Shown piece after piece: positions 1 to 9,285 of a stretch of 64,000 nt of DNA. Positions within the stretch are counted from its first letter, which is position 1. The number at the start of each line of letters is the position of its first letter. Source of the stretch: Qipengyuania mesophila (GTDB lineage Bacteria > Pseudomonadota > Alphaproteobacteria > Sphingomonadales > Sphingomonadaceae); NCBI RefSeq assembly GCF_019711655.1, contig NZ_JAIGNU010000001.1, positions 777,501 through 841,500 on the forward strand, written 5' to 3'. The position numbers and the translations under genes were made by a program. The notes beneath the pieces are model-generated. The model was not told the origin of the DNA. It made no database searches and saw only the letters and a program-made list of their open reading frames with translations.

Positions 1-288
1 TTCGGCATCTCCATCCACGAAGACATAGGTGGCGGCTCGCGGACCCGCATCGATCATGAAGCGGTTCCAGCTGCGCGACTTGCCGCCCTCTGCATACTCG
101 ACCAGCTCGACTCCGCGCTCGCGATAGCCGCGCACGATGTCGGCGGTGGCATCGCTGCTGCCATTGACCACGACCGCGACGCGCACATCGCTTTCGCCCA
201 GCGGAAGGCTGTCGAGGCAGGCGGCGATCCGTCGCTCTTCATTATGGGCCAGGACCGTGACAAGGACCCGGCAGCTGTCGTCGGTCAT
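1..288 (-). CDS. Glycosyltransferase family 2, N-terminal part (cut by window edge)
   Basis: The first 96 residues of a protein that continues off the left edge. They carry the start of a GT-A fold: a VTVLAHNEERRI strand-turn, which is the nucleotide-sugar binding start of family 2 glycosyltransferases; a VVNGSSDAT segment; and VFVDGDAE near the cut, which contains the DxD-type metal and nucleotide-binding acidic cluster. GT2 enzymes move a sugar from a nucleotide donor to a lipid, polysaccharide or protein acceptor at the cytoplasmic face of the membrane. The acceptor cannot be told from this fragment. The ATG at 288 is the first start in frame. It is divergent from the retropepsin-like gene, with about 130 bases between them holding no other gene. 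Confidence 0.8.
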   Translation of the reverse strand, partial: MTDDSCRVLVTVLAHNEERRIAACLDSLPLGESDVRVAVVVNGSSDATADIVRGYRERGVELVEYAEGGKSRSWNRFMIDAGPRAATYVFVDGDAE

Positions 289-416
289 AGGATGTCCGCG
301 CAATCTCGACTTGCCGAGAATATAGGGCGACGACGGCCAGCCGCAATCATCCACGCCAGGTTTTGTCCGACCGCCGGGTCGTGGTAAGCTGGCCACGGTC
401 CCTTGGGATGGATGGA

Positions 417-1382
417 ATGATCCGAAGTGCGCTCTTCCGCTTGACTCCGATCGCCGCATGCCTGGCGTTGACGGCAGCCGCCTCTGCGCAGGGGCCTCCC
501 CTGGTCGATGAGGGCGCAGAGGGGGTGGTCGCCGACCACGCCCTCGATCGCGACCGCTACGAGCGGCTGACGGTGCCGGTGACCATTGGCGGCAACGGCC
601 CCTATCGCTTTCTGGTCGATACGGGGGCGCAGGCGACGGTGGTGTCGCACGATATCGCCGAAGAGCTCGCGCTGCCACGACGCGGGCAGGCCATGCTCGT
701 CGCCATGGGGAGCGCGCAACGCGTCGATATGGTCGAGGTCGACGAGTTGAGCTTTGCCGACCGCTCGATCACCAGGCTGCTCTCGCCGCTCCTGCATGCC
801 GGCAATATCGGCGCCGACGGGATCCTCGGGCTCGACAGCCTGCAAGACCTGCGCGTGCTGATCGATTTTCGCGAAGAGCGGATGCGGGTGGCGGACGCGG
901 CGAGCCTGGGCGGGAATTCGGGGTACGAGATCATCGTCCGCGCGCGCAGGAAGCTCGGCCAGATGGTGATCACCGACGCAACCGTCGACGACATAAGGAT
1001 TTCAGTGATCATCGACACCGGCGCGCAGGGGAGCACGGGCAATCGCGCGCTGCTGCGCAAGCTGCGAACCCGCGCCCAGGGTGAAATCAGCGCGACCGAC
1101 GTCCATGGCGTGCGCGTGTTGAGCGATCTGTCCTATGTGCGCCAGCTTGAGATCGGGGGGATGACGATGGGCAATGTCCCTATCGGCTTCACCGACAGCC
1201 CGACGTTCCACGCGCTCGGCCTCGACCGCCGCCCGGCGCTGATCCTGGGCATCGGCAACATGCGAGTCTTCGACCGGGTCGCAATCGACTTTGCGCGGCG
1301 GCAGGTGCTGTTCGACATCCCGGGCAAGACCGATCCATCGCGGGCGCGGGCGATGTTTACCGGACGTCAGCCGGGGAGTTAG
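417..1382 (+). CDS. Secreted retropepsin-like aspartic protease with two DTG lobes
   Basis: A 321-residue protein with an N-terminal signal peptide (hydrophobic residues 7-22, likely cleavage after ASA). The retropepsin signature occurs twice: DTGA at residues 68-71 and again at 200-203. Each is followed by the (I/L)LG motif that completes the active site (GILGLDSL near 137, LILGIGNM near the C-terminus). Retroviral-type proteases have one lobe and dimerise; this chain should fold as an internal dimer, like pepsin. The family (gag-asp_protease, COG3577 type) occurs in alphaproteobacteria as exported or periplasmic enzymes of unknown substrate. The start at 417 was preferred because GGGA lies 8 bases upstream; 408 in the same frame is also possible. 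Confidence 0.75.
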   Translation: MIRSALFRLTPIAACLALTAAASAQGPPLVDEGAEGVVADHALDRDRYERLTVPVTIGGNGPYRFLVDTGAQATVVSHDIAEELALPRRGQAMLVAMGSAQRVDMVEVDELSFADRSITRLLSPLLHAGNIGADGILGLDSLQDLRVLIDFREERMRVADAASLGGNSGYEIIVRARRKLGQMVITDATVDDIRISVIIDTGAQGSTGNRALLRKLRTRAQGEISATDVHGVRVLSDLSYVRQLEIGGMTMGNVPIGFTDSPTFHALGLDRRPALILGIGNMRVFDRVAIDFARRQVLFDIPGKTDPSRARAMFTGRQPGS

Positions 1383-1409
1383 CTTCCCTGCCGCCGCGCA
1401 CAGGGCCAG

Positions 1410-1601
1410 TCAGTTCGGGTTGTAATAGGCGTAGCACCAGTTCTCACACTGGCGCACGATCGCCTGGTCCGGCTGCCAGTCCTGGCAGTCGATCATGCAC
1501 TGGATGAAATCGTCGTCGTTCGACATCTGCGCCTGCAGCGGTGCGGTAGAGGTGACGATCACGAATGCGGCGGCAGCCGTCCGTGCGATGAGCCTGTTCA
1601 T
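1410..1601 (-). CDS. Small secreted twin-CX3C protein
   Basis: A 63-residue protein. Residues 1-25 are a clear signal peptide (positive N-terminus, alanine/valine-rich core, cleavage after LQAQ). The mature part is about 38 residues, acidic at its start, with four cysteines at 35, 39, 52 and 56 in the pattern CX3C-X12-CX3C. Twin CX3C motifs form disulfide-linked helical hairpins in other small proteins, so this one is probably oxidised in the periplasm. An AGGGAGA ribosome site sits 6 bases before the ATG, which supports a real gene. No family is recognised. It lies alone between the convergent protease gene and the divergent Atm1-type exporter. Confidence 0.6.
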   Translation of the reverse strand: MNRLIARTAAAAFVIVTSTAPLQAQMSNDDDFIQCMIDCQDWQPDQAIVRQCENWCYAYYNPN

Positions 1602-1817
1602 AGGATTCTCCCTATAAGTGTGCTGCGCGACGATGCGCACACCCATGAGCGCATCTGCCCGGAAACTGGCCACCCGCTCTGGGTCCAAGGTGGAGCATCG
1701 GGCAGACGAAACGGCTGCTTCGAGCCCGCCCCGCGGGCAGTTTTCGAGCGGACTGCGATCATCGGCAAGTCCAATCCACTTCGGAGGTAATTTCCCCACC
1801 GCCTTGCGCGCCGCACG

Positions 1818-3650
1818 ATGCTCCCCCAGATCATGGGCCGCATGCCACCCGACACAGGACCCTCCACCCAGAGCGCCGATCCCGAAGGCTGGGTGACCAT
1901 CCGTCGCTTCCTTCCCTATCTCTGGCCCGCCGACAAACCGCAGCTCAAGCGGCGGATCGTCGGCGCGATGGGTTTCGTCCTGCTCGCCAAGTCGACCACG
2001 CTGGCGCTCCCCTTCGCCTACAAGCGGGCGATAGATTCGATGACCACGCCCGCCAACGAGGCGGCGATGGTCGCGCTGGCCTTCGTCATCGCCTATGCCG
2101 CCGGGCGCCTCGCCGCGGTGACTTTCGACAATCTGCGCAACATCACCTTCGAGCGGGTCGGGCAGGATGCGACGCGCCAGCTGGCCGAGGATACCTTCAC
2201 CCGGCTCCACCGGCTCTCGCTGCGGTTCCACCTGTCGCGACGCACCGGGGAGGTCACCAAGACCATCGATCGCGGGACCAAGAGCATCGACGTGATGCTC
2301 TATTTCCTGCTCTTCAACATCGCCCCGACCGCGCTCGAACTGACCGCCGTGGGGGTGATCTTCTATCTCAACTTCGGCTGGGAACTGGTCGCCGCCACCG
2401 CGCTGACCGTTGGCTCCTATATCTATGTGACGCGCAAGATAACCGAGTGGCGCAACGATTTGCGGCGGCGGATGAACGAGCTCGACGGCACCGCCCTCGC
2501 CCGCTCGGTCGACAGCCTGCTCAATTACGAGACGGTCAAATATTTCGGCGCCGAGGCGCGCGAACGCGAGCGTTACGCCGATACCGCGCGCGCCTTCGCC
2601 GAGGCGGCGGTCAAGAGCGAGAATTCGCTCGGCCTGCTCAACATCAGCCAGGCGCTGATCATGAACCTGCTGATGGGCGGCGCGATGGGCTTCACCGTGT
2701 GGCAGTGGAGCAAGGGCGTGCTAACCACCGGCGATTTGGTGCTGGTCAACACCTACCTCACCCAGCTCTTCCGCCCGCTCGACATGCTCGGCATGGTCTA
2801 TCGCACGGTGCGCCAGGGGCTGATCGACATGGCCGAGATGTTCCGCCTGATCGATACCGAGGCCGAGGTGAAGGACGCGCCGGGCGCCCCGGTGCTCGTC
2901 GTTCGCCGCCCGACGCTGGCCTTCGAGGACGTACGCTTCGGTTACGAAGAGGACCGCGAAATTCTCCACGGGCTGAGCTTCGAAGTGCCCGCGGGCGCGC
3001 ATGTCGCCATCGTCGGCCCTTCGGGCGCGGGCAAGAGCACGATCGGGCGGTTGCTGTTCCGCTTCTACGACCCATGGGCCGGACGCATCACGATCGACGG
3101 GCAGGACATTGCGCAGGTCACGCAGGAAAGCCTGCGCGCGGCGATCGGCATCGTCCCGCAGGACAGCGTGCTGTTCAACGACACGATCGGCTACAATATC
3201 GCCTATGGCCGCGACTGCGCTACACGCGACGACGTGATCGCCGCCGCGCGCGATGCCGCGATCCTGCCCTTCATCGAACGCCTCCCCGAAGGCTTCGACA
3301 CCGAAGTGGGCGAGCGTGGCCTCAAGCTGTCGGGCGGCGAGAAGCAGCGCGTCGCGATCGCCCGGACGCTGGTCAAGGATCCGCCGATCCTGCTGCTCGA
3401 CGAAGCGACCAGCGCCCTGGACAGCCGCACCGAACAGGCGATCCTCGCGACGCTGCGCCGAGTTTCGGAGCACCGCACCACGCTGGCGATCGCGCACCGC
3501 CTGTCGACCATTGCCGATGCCGACCGCATCCTCGTGCTCGAGCAGGGCCGCCTCGCAGAAAGTGGGACGCATCGCGAATTGCTCGCAGGCCGCGGGCTCT
3601 ACGCGGAGATGTGGGCGCGGCAGCAGGCGGAGGACCGCGAGGAGGCGTAG
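1818..3650 (+). CDS. Atm1-type ABC exporter (fused membrane and ATPase domains)
   Basis: A 610-residue half-transporter that should work as a homodimer in the inner membrane. Residues about 25-335 form the six-helix exporter domain and about 365-590 the ATPase. Visible motifs are Walker [10 protein letters not shown] at 400-408, signature LSGGEKQR at 504-511, Walker B ILLLDEAT at 524-531 and the switch histidine in IAHRLST near 560. The N-terminal [13 protein letters not shown] stretch and overall pattern match the ABCB7/Atm1 branch. Its members export glutathione-based sulfur or metal-glutathione compounds and protect against heavy metals or support Fe-S assembly. The substrate is inferred from family only. 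The ATG at 1818 lies upstream of two further in-frame methionines. No partner gene is adjacent. Confidence 0.88.
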   Translation: MLPQIMGRMPPDTGPSTQSADPEGWVTIRRFLPYLWPADKPQLKRRIVGAMGFVLLAKSTTLALPFAYKRAIDSMTTPANEAAMVALAFVIAYAAGRLAAVTFDNLRNITFERVGQDATRQLAEDTFTRLHRLSLRFHLSRRTGEVTKTIDRGTKSIDVMLYFLLFNIAPTALELTAVGVIFYLNFGWELVAATALTVGSYIYVTRKITEWRNDLRRRMNELDGTALARSVDSLLNYETVKYFGAEARERERYADTARAFAEAAVKSENSLGLLNISQALIMNLLMGGAMGFTVWQWSKGVLTTGDLVLVNTYLTQLFRPLDMLGMVYRTVRQGLIDMAEMFRLIDTEAEVKDAPGAPVLVVRRPTLAFEDVRFGYEEDREILHGLSFEVPAGAHVAIVGPSGAGKSTIGRLLFRFYDPWAGRITIDGQDIAQVTQESLRAAIGIVPQDSVLFNDTIGYNIAYGRDCATRDDVIAAARDAAILPFIERLPEGFDTEVGERGLKLSGGEKQRVAIARTLVKDPPILLLDEATSALDSRTEQAILATLRRVSEHRTTLAIAHRLSTIADADRILVLEQGRLAESGTHRELLAGRGLYAEMWARQQAEDREEA

Positions 3651-3759
3651 GGACGGTCGCGCAGGCGGGCTCCCTTGTGCTGCGCTGCAACATGGGCCAT
3701 AGGCGGCACCGCTTCTCAGCGCGCCCGCGCGCGCTCCCCGAACCTTGCAGGACATGACC

Positions 3760-5253
3760 ATGCTCGACCGCAGCGCGATCCACCGCGACTGGTTTTCCAA
3801 CATCCGCGCCGACATGCTGGCGGGCCTCGTCGTCGCGCTGGCGCTGATCCCCGAAGCCATCGGCTTCTCGATCATCGCCGGGGTCGATCCGCGGGTCGGC
3901 CTCTATGCCTCGGTCGCGATCGCGATGGTCGTGGCCTTCACCGGCGGGCGCCCGGGCATGATCTCCGCCGCGACCGCCGCGGTGGCCGTGGTCGTGGTGC
4001 CGCTCGTGCGCGACCACGGGGTCGAATACCTTTTCGCAGCAACGATCCTGATGGGCGTGTTCCAGGGCATCGCCGCCTTCCTGCGGCTCGACCTGCTGAT
4101 GCAGTTCGTCTCGCGTTCGGTCATCACCGGCTTCGTCAACGCGCTCGCGATCCTGATCTTCATGGCGCAGCTCCCGCAGCTCACCAATGTCGGATGGGAA
4201 ACCTACGCCATGGTCGCCGCCGCGCTGGCGATCATCTATCTCTTCCCCAAGCTCACCACCGCGGTGCCCAGCCCGCTGGTCGCGATCATCGTGCTGACCG
4301 CGCTGTCGATCTGGATCCATGCGCCGGTCAATACCGTCGCCGACATGGGCGAGCTGCCCGAAGGCCTGCCCTATTTCGCGCTGCCCGACGTGCCCTTGAA
4401 CTGGGAAACGCTCGCCATCATCGCTCCCTATTCGGCGACCATGGCGGCGGTCGGCCTGCTCGAAAGCCTGCTCACCGCGCAGATCGTCGACGACATGACG
4501 CATACCGGCAGCAACAAGCGCCGCGAGAGCGCGGGCCAGGGCGTGGCCAACGTGGTCGCGGCCTTCTTCGGCGGCATGGGCGGCTGCGCGATGATCGGCC
4601 AGTCGGTGATCAATGTGACCAGCGGGGGTCGCGGTCGGCTGTCGACCTTCACCGCGGGCGCGGCGTTGCTGATCCTGCTCGCGCTGCTCGGCGACCTCGT
4701 CGGCCAGGTGCCGATGCCCGCGCTGGTTGCGATCATGATCATGGTCTCGATCGGGACCTTCAGCTGGAATTCCATCCCCAACATGGCGCGCCATCCGTGG
4801 CAGTCCTCGGTTGTGATGGTCACCACCGTGGTCGTGGTGGTCGCGACGCACAATCTCGCCCTGGGCGTGCTCGCCGGGGTGATCCTGTCGGGCGTGTTCT
4901 TCACCCACAAGGTGATGACCATGTTCGAGGTCGTGCGCGAGCGCGAGGACGAGACCGCGATCTACCGCGCCAAGGGCCAGATCTTCTACGCCAGCGTCGA
5001 GCGGTTCGAAGCCGCGCTCGGCCCCGAAAGCACCCAGCCCGACCCGGCGGACCACGTCATCATAGACGTTTCGAAAGCGCATTTCTGGGACATCAGCGCG
5101 GTCGGCGCACTCGACAAGGTGGTCGAGCGCATGCGCCGCAACGGCCGTAGCGTGCGGGTCCGCGGGTTGAACCGCGCCAGTTCCGACCTGGTCGACAAGT
5201 TCGCGCTCACCGACAAAACCGGCGTCGAGATCGGGCTAGCGCCTCACCCCTGA
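3760..5253 (+). CDS. SulP family anion transporter with STAS domain
   Basis: A 497-residue inner-membrane transporter. About residues 15-390 are very hydrophobic, with the SulP signature near the N-terminus ([19 protein letters not shown]) and the conserved [12 protein letters not shown] region in the middle. Residues about 395-490 form a soluble STAS domain ([20 protein letters not shown]). SulP proteins move sulfate, bicarbonate or other small anions, usually with Na+ or H+. No carbonic anhydrase or sulfur gene is adjacent, so the substrate is open. The ATG at 3760 was chosen because AGGA lies 7 bases upstream; 3754 is an in-frame alternative. The 3' end overlaps the convergent ACT-domain gene by 10 bases. 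Confidence 0.88.
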   Translation: MLDRSAIHRDWFSNIRADMLAGLVVALALIPEAIGFSIIAGVDPRVGLYASVAIAMVVAFTGGRPGMISAATAAVAVVVVPLVRDHGVEYLFAATILMGVFQGIAAFLRLDLLMQFVSRSVITGFVNALAILIFMAQLPQLTNVGWETYAMVAAALAIIYLFPKLTTAVPSPLVAIIVLTALSIWIHAPVNTVADMGELPEGLPYFALPDVPLNWETLAIIAPYSATMAAVGLLESLLTAQIVDDMTHTGSNKRRESAGQGVANVVAAFFGGMGGCAMIGQSVINVTSGGRGRLSTFTAGAALLILLALLGDLVGQVPMPALVAIMIMVSIGTFSWNSIPNMARHPWQSSVVMVTTVVVVVATHNLALGVLAGVILSGVFFTHKVMTMFEVVREREDETAIYRAKGQIFYASVERFEAALGPESTQPDPADHVIIDVSKAHFWDISAVGALDKVVERMRRNGRSVRVRGLNRASSDLVDKFALTDKTGVEIGLAPHP

Positions 5254-5639
5254 GCGGCGGCCAGCCGCTCGAGAAGAACGAGCGTCTCCTCGGCTCGGTC
5301 CGCGGGCACGAAGACATGATCGTGGTTCAGCGCCGCGACCATGTTGCAGGCGATGCCCGCTTCGGCGAGCGCACTTGCAACCGCCGCGGTAAGGCCGACG
5401 CTCTCGAGGTCGGAGAAGACTTCGAGCACGATCCGCGCGAATACCGGGGTGCCCTCTGGCGCGAGTTCGGGCGGTACAATTGCCGAAACGCCCTCGTCCT
5501 CGCGGAAGGTGCCGAGGGCCGCGCCAAGCAGTTCGGGAGCCCGGTCCGGCGTGACCGAGACGAAGCACCAGCGCCGCTCGTCAAGCCGCGGGCTCATCTG
5601 CGCGATCATCGCCCGCCCGTCGCTCACCGCGCCCGTCAT
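5244..5639 (-). CDS. ACT domain-containing protein
   Basis: A 131-residue soluble protein. The second half (VFARIVLEVFSDLESVGLTAAVASALAEAGI, then CNMVAALNHDHVFVPADRAEETLVLLERL) has the beta-alpha-beta-beta-alpha-beta pattern of an ACT domain. The first half (RRWCFVSVTPDRAPELLGAAL) resembles the partner ACT half of small two-ACT proteins such as COG3602. ACT domains bind amino acids or other small ligands and usually regulate something else; the ligand here is unknown. Its ATG shares one base with the hslU stop (TGATG), so it is very likely co-translated as the last gene of the bamE-hslV-hslU run. Its own 3' end overlaps the convergent SulP gene. Confidence 0.72.
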   Translation of the reverse strand: MTGAVSDGRAMIAQMSPRLDERRWCFVSVTPDRAPELLGAALGTFREDEGVSAIVPPELAPEGTPVFARIVLEVFSDLESVGLTAAVASALAEAGIACNMVAALNHDHVFVPADRAEETLVLLERLAAAQG

Positions 5640-6937
5640 CAGAGGATATACTTGCTGAGGTCGGCGTCGCCGGCCAGGGTTTCGAGCCGCTCGCGGACGT
5701 AGGCGGCGTCGATCGTGATCGTCTCGCCCCTGTGGTCCTCGGCCTCGAAGCTGATTTCCTCGAGCAGGCGCTCCATCACGGTCTGCAGGCGTCGGGCGCC
5801 GATGTTCTCGACCGTCTCGTTCACCCGCGCGGCGAGCTTGGCGACCTCGGCGATCGCATCCTCGGTGAAGTCGAGCGTCACCTCTTCGGTGCCGATCAGC
5901 GCCTTGTACTGCTCGATGAGATTGGCACGCGTTTCCTTGAGGATGCGTACGAAATCTTCCTCGGTGAGCGCGCGCAGCTCGACGCGGATCGGCAGGCGGC
6001 CCTGCAATTCGGGCAACATGTCCGAAGGCTTGGCGACGTGGAACGCGCCGCTGGCGATGAAGAGCACGTGGTCGGTCTTCATCGGCCCATATTTGGTCGC
6101 GACGGTGGTGCCTTCGATCAGCGGCAGCAGGTCACGCTGCACGCCCTCGCGGCTGACGCTGCCGCCGCGTACGTCGGACACGGCGATCTTGTCGATCTCG
6201 TCGAGGAAGACGATGCCGTTGGTCTCCGCGTTCTCCAGCGCCACGCGGTTGACGTCGTCCTGGTCCATGCGCTTGTCGGCCTCTTCGTCGACCAGCCGGT
6301 CCCAGGCATCGGGCACTTTCAGCTTGCGGCGCTTCATGTTCGACTTGCCCATCGCCTTGCCGAGCATGTCGCTGAGGTCGATCATGCCGACCCCGCCGGG
6401 CATTCCGGGAATATCCATCTGCTGGCTGGGCTGCTCGCGCAACTCGATCTCGACCTCGGTATCGTTCATCGCGTTCTCGACGATGCGCTGGCGGAAGGCC
6501 TCGCGCGTCGCCTCGCTGGCATTGTCGCCGACCAGTGCGCTCAGCAGGCGGTCCATCGCCGCATGGCTGGCCGCCTCGCGCACCGCCTCGCGGCGCCGCT
6601 CCTTCTCTAGCCGGATCGCTTCTTCGGCAAGGTCGCGGGCGATCTGGTCGACGTCGCGGCCGACATAGCCGACCTCGGTGAACTTGGTCGCCTCGATCTT
6701 GATGAAGGGCGCCTCGGCGAGCTTCGCCAGCCGGCGGCTGATCTCGGTCTTGCCGCAGCCGGTGGGGCCGATCATCAGGATGTTCTTGGGCGTCACCTCG
6801 TCGCGCAACTCGGGGCCGAGCCGTTGGCGGCGCCAGCGATTGCGCAGCGCCACGGCGACGGCGCGCTTGGCATCCTTCTGGCCGATGATGTGCTCGTCAA
6901 GCGCAGCGACGATCGCCTTGGGAGTCAGATTGTCCAT
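5639..6937 (-). CDS. hslU: HslU, ATPase subunit of the HslUV protease
   Basis: A 432-residue AAA+ unfoldase, the usual length for HslU (about 440). It opens with the family N-terminus ([21 protein letters not shown]), has Walker A GPTGCGKT at 57-64 and Walker [12 protein letters not shown]. It ends in KYIL, the C-terminal tail that inserts into HslV pockets to switch the protease on. The insertion (I) domain around residues 110-230 is present, with a Met/Gly-rich [17 protein letters not shown] stretch. HslU recognises, unfolds and feeds substrates to HslV in the cytoplasm. It lies 21 bases after hslV on the same strand and overlaps the ACT-domain gene downstream. The operon order hslV-hslU is standard. 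Confidence 0.97.
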   Translation of the reverse strand: MDNLTPKAIVAALDEHIIGQKDAKRAVAVALRNRWRRQRLGPELRDEVTPKNILMIGPTGCGKTEISRRLAKLAEAPFIKIEATKFTEVGYVGRDVDQIARDLAEEAIRLEKERRREAVREAASHAAMDRLLSALVGDNASEATREAFRQRIVENAMNDTEVEIELREQPSQQMDIPGMPGGVGMIDLSDMLGKAMGKSNMKRRKLKVPDAWDRLVDEEADKRMDQDDVNRVALENAETNGIVFLDEIDKIAVSDVRGGSVSREGVQRDLLPLIEGTTVATKYGPMKTDHVLFIASGAFHVAKPSDMLPELQGRLPIRVELRALTEEDFVRILKETRANLIEQYKALIGTEEVTLDFTEDAIAEVAKLAARVNETVENIGARRLQTVMERLLEEISFEAEDHRGETITIDAAYVRERLETLAGDADLSKYIL

Positions 6938-6958
6938 AAATTCCTCGGTCCGATGAGC

Positions 6959-7519
6959 CTAGACGGTCTCAAGGGTCACATTGCCATTGGTGAAGACGCA
7001 GACGTCGGCGGCGACGGCCATGGCCTTGCGCGCGATCGTTTCGGGATCGTCTTCGTAGTCGACCAGCGCCTTGGCGGCGGAGAGCGCGTAATTGCCGCCC
7101 GACCCGATCGCGGCGATTCCGCCCTCGGGTTCGAGCACGTCGCCATTGCCGGTGAGGACGAGGAGGTTTTCCTTGTCCGCCACGATCATCAGCGCTTCGA
7201 GATTGCGCAGGTACTTGTCCATGCGCCAGTCCTTGGTCAGTTCGACCGCGGCGCGCAGGAGCTGGCCATTATGCTGTTCGAGCTTGCGCTCGAGCCGTTC
7301 GAACAGGGTGAAGGCATCGGCGGTGGCCCCGGCGAACCCGGCGACGACCTTGCCGCCCTCCCCGATCCGGCGAACCTTCTTCGCATTGGGCTTCATCACC
7401 GTATTGCCCATGGAGACCTGTCCGTCCCCGGCAATCACGGTTTTATCGCCGCGCTTGACGCCGATGATGGTGGTGGAATGCCACTGGGTCAGCCCGTGGC
7501 GATTGTCTCTATCGTCCAT
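6959..7519 (-). CDS. hslV: HslV, proteolytic subunit of the HslUV protease
   Basis: A 186-residue Ntn-hydrolase that forms a double-hexamer peptidase with HslU. The catalytic threonine is in [12 protein letters not shown] (T16); the Lys equivalent to the active-site base follows in the [16 protein letters not shown] segment. Unlike E. coli HslV, which starts at Met-Thr, this protein has about 15 residues before the threonine. A short propeptide must therefore be removed for activity, as seen in several alphaproteobacterial homologues. The ATG at 7519 was chosen because it is the first start after the stop-free stretch leaves the HslV-like sequence; longer in-frame extensions read through the bamE gap and look non-coding. 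It sits 55 bases after bamE. Confidence 0.95.
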   Translation of the reverse strand: MDDRDNRHGLTQWHSTTIIGVKRGDKTVIAGDGQVSMGNTVMKPNAKKVRRIGEGGKVVAGFAGATADAFTLFERLERKLEQHNGQLLRAAVELTKDWRMDKYLRNLEALMIVADKENLLVLTGNGDVLEPEGGIAAIGSGGNYALSAAKALVDYEDDPETIARKAMAVAADVCVFTNGNVTLETV

Positions 7520-7574
7520 GCCGCGCGATATGGGGCGCGGCGCCAGCGGGTCAAGCTGTCGGCTGCGAAGCGCC

Positions 7575-8033
7575 CTATTGCCCAGGTCCGACGCCCGGCT
7601 GGGTGACCGCACCGATATTGCCGAACAGGTCCTCGAGGAAGGTGCGCTCGCGGCCCAGCGTCGGCGTCGCGTCGCCATCGGGGCTGAGATAGACGACCTT
7701 GTCGATGCCCGACTGCTCGGTCGACACGACATTGCCGGCCTGGTCGAACTTCACCGCGAGCACCGAGTGCTGCTGGATCCGCGGGCGGACGAACGGCTTG
7801 CGGCCGCTGGTGCTCGACACGTAGTACCAGGTCTTCTCGCCATACTGGCTTTCGAAGGTCGGGCGCCCCAGCGTGCCGACGACGCTCTGCTCGTTGTCGA
7901 TGCCGGGCTGGACCGACTGCAGCAGCGTGGCATCGACGATGTAACCGCTCGGTTCGCGGATCGAGGCACAGCCGCTCAAGGCGATGGCGCCTGCGCCGAC
8001 AATGGCAAGGCCCAGAATTTTCGACCTGTTCAT
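7575..8033 (-). CDS. bamE: BamE outer-membrane assembly lipoprotein
   Basis: A 152-residue lipoprotein of the SmpA/OmlA family. The signal ends in the lipobox LSGC (Cys22, acylated after cleavage). The SmpA/OmlA fold follows, with hallmark strings [29 protein letters not shown] and [12 protein letters not shown]. BamE is an accessory subunit of the Bam complex that inserts beta-barrel proteins; in this window TpsB would be one such client. A C-terminal extension of about 40 residues ([12 protein letters not shown]) is typical of alphaproteobacterial BamE. It is the first gene of the minus-strand bamE-hslV-hslU-ACT run and is divergent from the cytochrome bc1 chaperone gene, an arrangement common in alphaproteobacteria. 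Confidence 0.93.
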   Translation of the reverse strand: MNRSKILGLAIVGAGAIALSGCASIREPSGYIVDATLLQSVQPGIDNEQSVVGTLGRPTFESQYGEKTWYYVSSTSGRKPFVRPRIQQHSVLAVKFDQAGNVVSTEQSGIDKVVYLSPDGDATPTLGRERTFLEDLFGNIGAVTQPGVGPGQ

Positions 8034-8194
8034 GGGAACAGCAAATCTCCGTCTTTCGGCAGGCGCTTGGCCGCGGGCCGTCCCCTGCCTATATGCTCGG
8101 CCAACGCCTTAATCCGAAAGCGTCGGCCCATGCAACTCGGCAATGGGAAGCGCTTGGGGATCGCGGCCTGTATTGCCGCTGAACGGAGTAGTAC

Positions 8195-8710
8195 GTGTCC
8201 TTCCTGTCCCGCCTTTTCGGCACCCAGCCCGACCCGCGCGAAGAATGGCGCGCCCTGTGGCACAGAACGGTCGCGGAGGCGCGCGACCCCGACTGGTACC
8301 GCATGTGCGGCGTCGCCGATTCCATCGAGGGTCGCTACGACATGATCACGCTGGTGCTGACGCTGGTCATGCTGCGGCTCGAGGACGAAGGCGGCCAGGG
8401 CCCCGCCACCGCACGGCTGACCGAATTTTTCGTCGAGGACATGGAAGGGCAGATGCGCGAGGCGGGGATCGGCGATCCCACCGTGGGCAAGAAGATCAAC
8501 GCGCTGATGGAAAGCATGAACGGGCGCATCGGCGCCTATCGCGAGGGCCTGCGCAGCGATCCCAAGGTGCTGGTAGAGGCCGTCCGCCGCAATGTCACCA
8601 TGGCGCAGCCCGACGAGGCCGAGGCGCTGGTCCAGCGCATGGCGGCGCTGCATGCACGGCTCGCGCGTACCACGCTCGAGCAGCTTCAGGCAGGCGAGAT
8701 CGCGGCATGA
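8195..8710 (+). CDS. Ubiquinol-cytochrome c chaperone family protein
   Basis: A 171-residue soluble protein of the CBP3/UQCC1 family, which helps assemble the cytochrome bc1 complex in mitochondria; the bacterial role is inferred from that. Recognisable segments are the RVADSIEGR-like WYRMCGVADSIEGRYDMITLVLTLVMLRLE helix and the downstream LTEFFVEDMEGQMREAGIGDPTVGKKI block, which together carry the family signature. It starts with GTG, and GGAG is placed 7 bases upstream (GGAGTAGTAC). The stop overlaps the start of the YceD-family gene (ATGA), so the two are translationally coupled. In many alphaproteobacteria plsX and fabH follow this pair; here they do not. Confidence 0.82.
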   Translation: MSFLSRLFGTQPDPREEWRALWHRTVAEARDPDWYRMCGVADSIEGRYDMITLVLTLVMLRLEDEGGQGPATARLTEFFVEDMEGQMREAGIGDPTVGKKINALMESMNGRIGAYREGLRSDPKVLVEAVRRNVTMAQPDEAEALVQRMAALHARLARTTLEQLQAGEIAA

Positions 8711-9234
8711 GCGCGCCCGAACTCAGCCGCTTGATCAAGACCCGCGCGCTGCCTGCCGAACCGATGGTGATCGAGGCGAGCGAGGAAGAACGCGCCGCGC
8801 TGGCGAAGCGATTCGCAGTCACCTCGATTCCCGCGCTAACCGCCAAGGTCGAGTTCGGCACCAAGGACGAGGCCGTGCTCGCCAATGGCACGCTGACCGC
8901 GACGATCGAACAGCCCTGCGCGGTGACGCGCGAGGACCTGTCCTACGACGTCGAAGAGCCGCTCGCGCTGCGCTTCGTGCCTGCCGGTTCGCTACCCGAA
9001 CACACGCCCGACGAGGAGATCGAGCTCGACAGCGAGGACCTTGACGAGATCGAATACGAGGGTGACAGCTTCGACCTCGGCGAAGCGATCGCGCAGACGC
9101 TGGCGCTCGCCATCGATCCCTACCGCGAAGGCCCCGGCGCCGACGAAGCGCGCAGGAAAGCTGGCATCACCAGCGACGAGGAACAGGCCTCGAGCGGCCC
9201 GCTGGCGGAGGCGCTCAAGGGGCTGAAGAAATAA
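8707..9234 (+). CDS. YceD/DUF177 family protein
   Basis: A 175-residue acidic soluble protein. The DUF177 core is visible as GTLTATIEQPCAVTREDL, with the conserved Cys of the family, and EIEYEGDSFDLGEAIAQTLALAIDPYRE, the hallmark C-terminal (D/E)LGE...LAL..DPYP-like motif. YceD proteins are needed for normal 23S rRNA accumulation in plants and bacteria and are often encoded beside rpmF; rpmF is not next to it here. The ATG overlaps the preceding stop by 4 bases. Only about 50 bases separate its stop from the convergent secreted hypothetical gene, and no clear terminator is seen there. Confidence 0.85.
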   Translation: MSAPELSRLIKTRALPAEPMVIEASEEERAALAKRFAVTSIPALTAKVEFGTKDEAVLANGTLTATIEQPCAVTREDLSYDVEEPLALRFVPAGSLPEHTPDEEIELDSEDLDEIEYEGDSFDLGEAIAQTLALAIDPYREGPGADEARRKAGITSDEEQASSGPLAEALKGLKK

Positions 9235-9285
9235 ACCCCGCCATGCGTACGCACGCTACCTCTGTGCGCCCATAAATGGCGAGCA

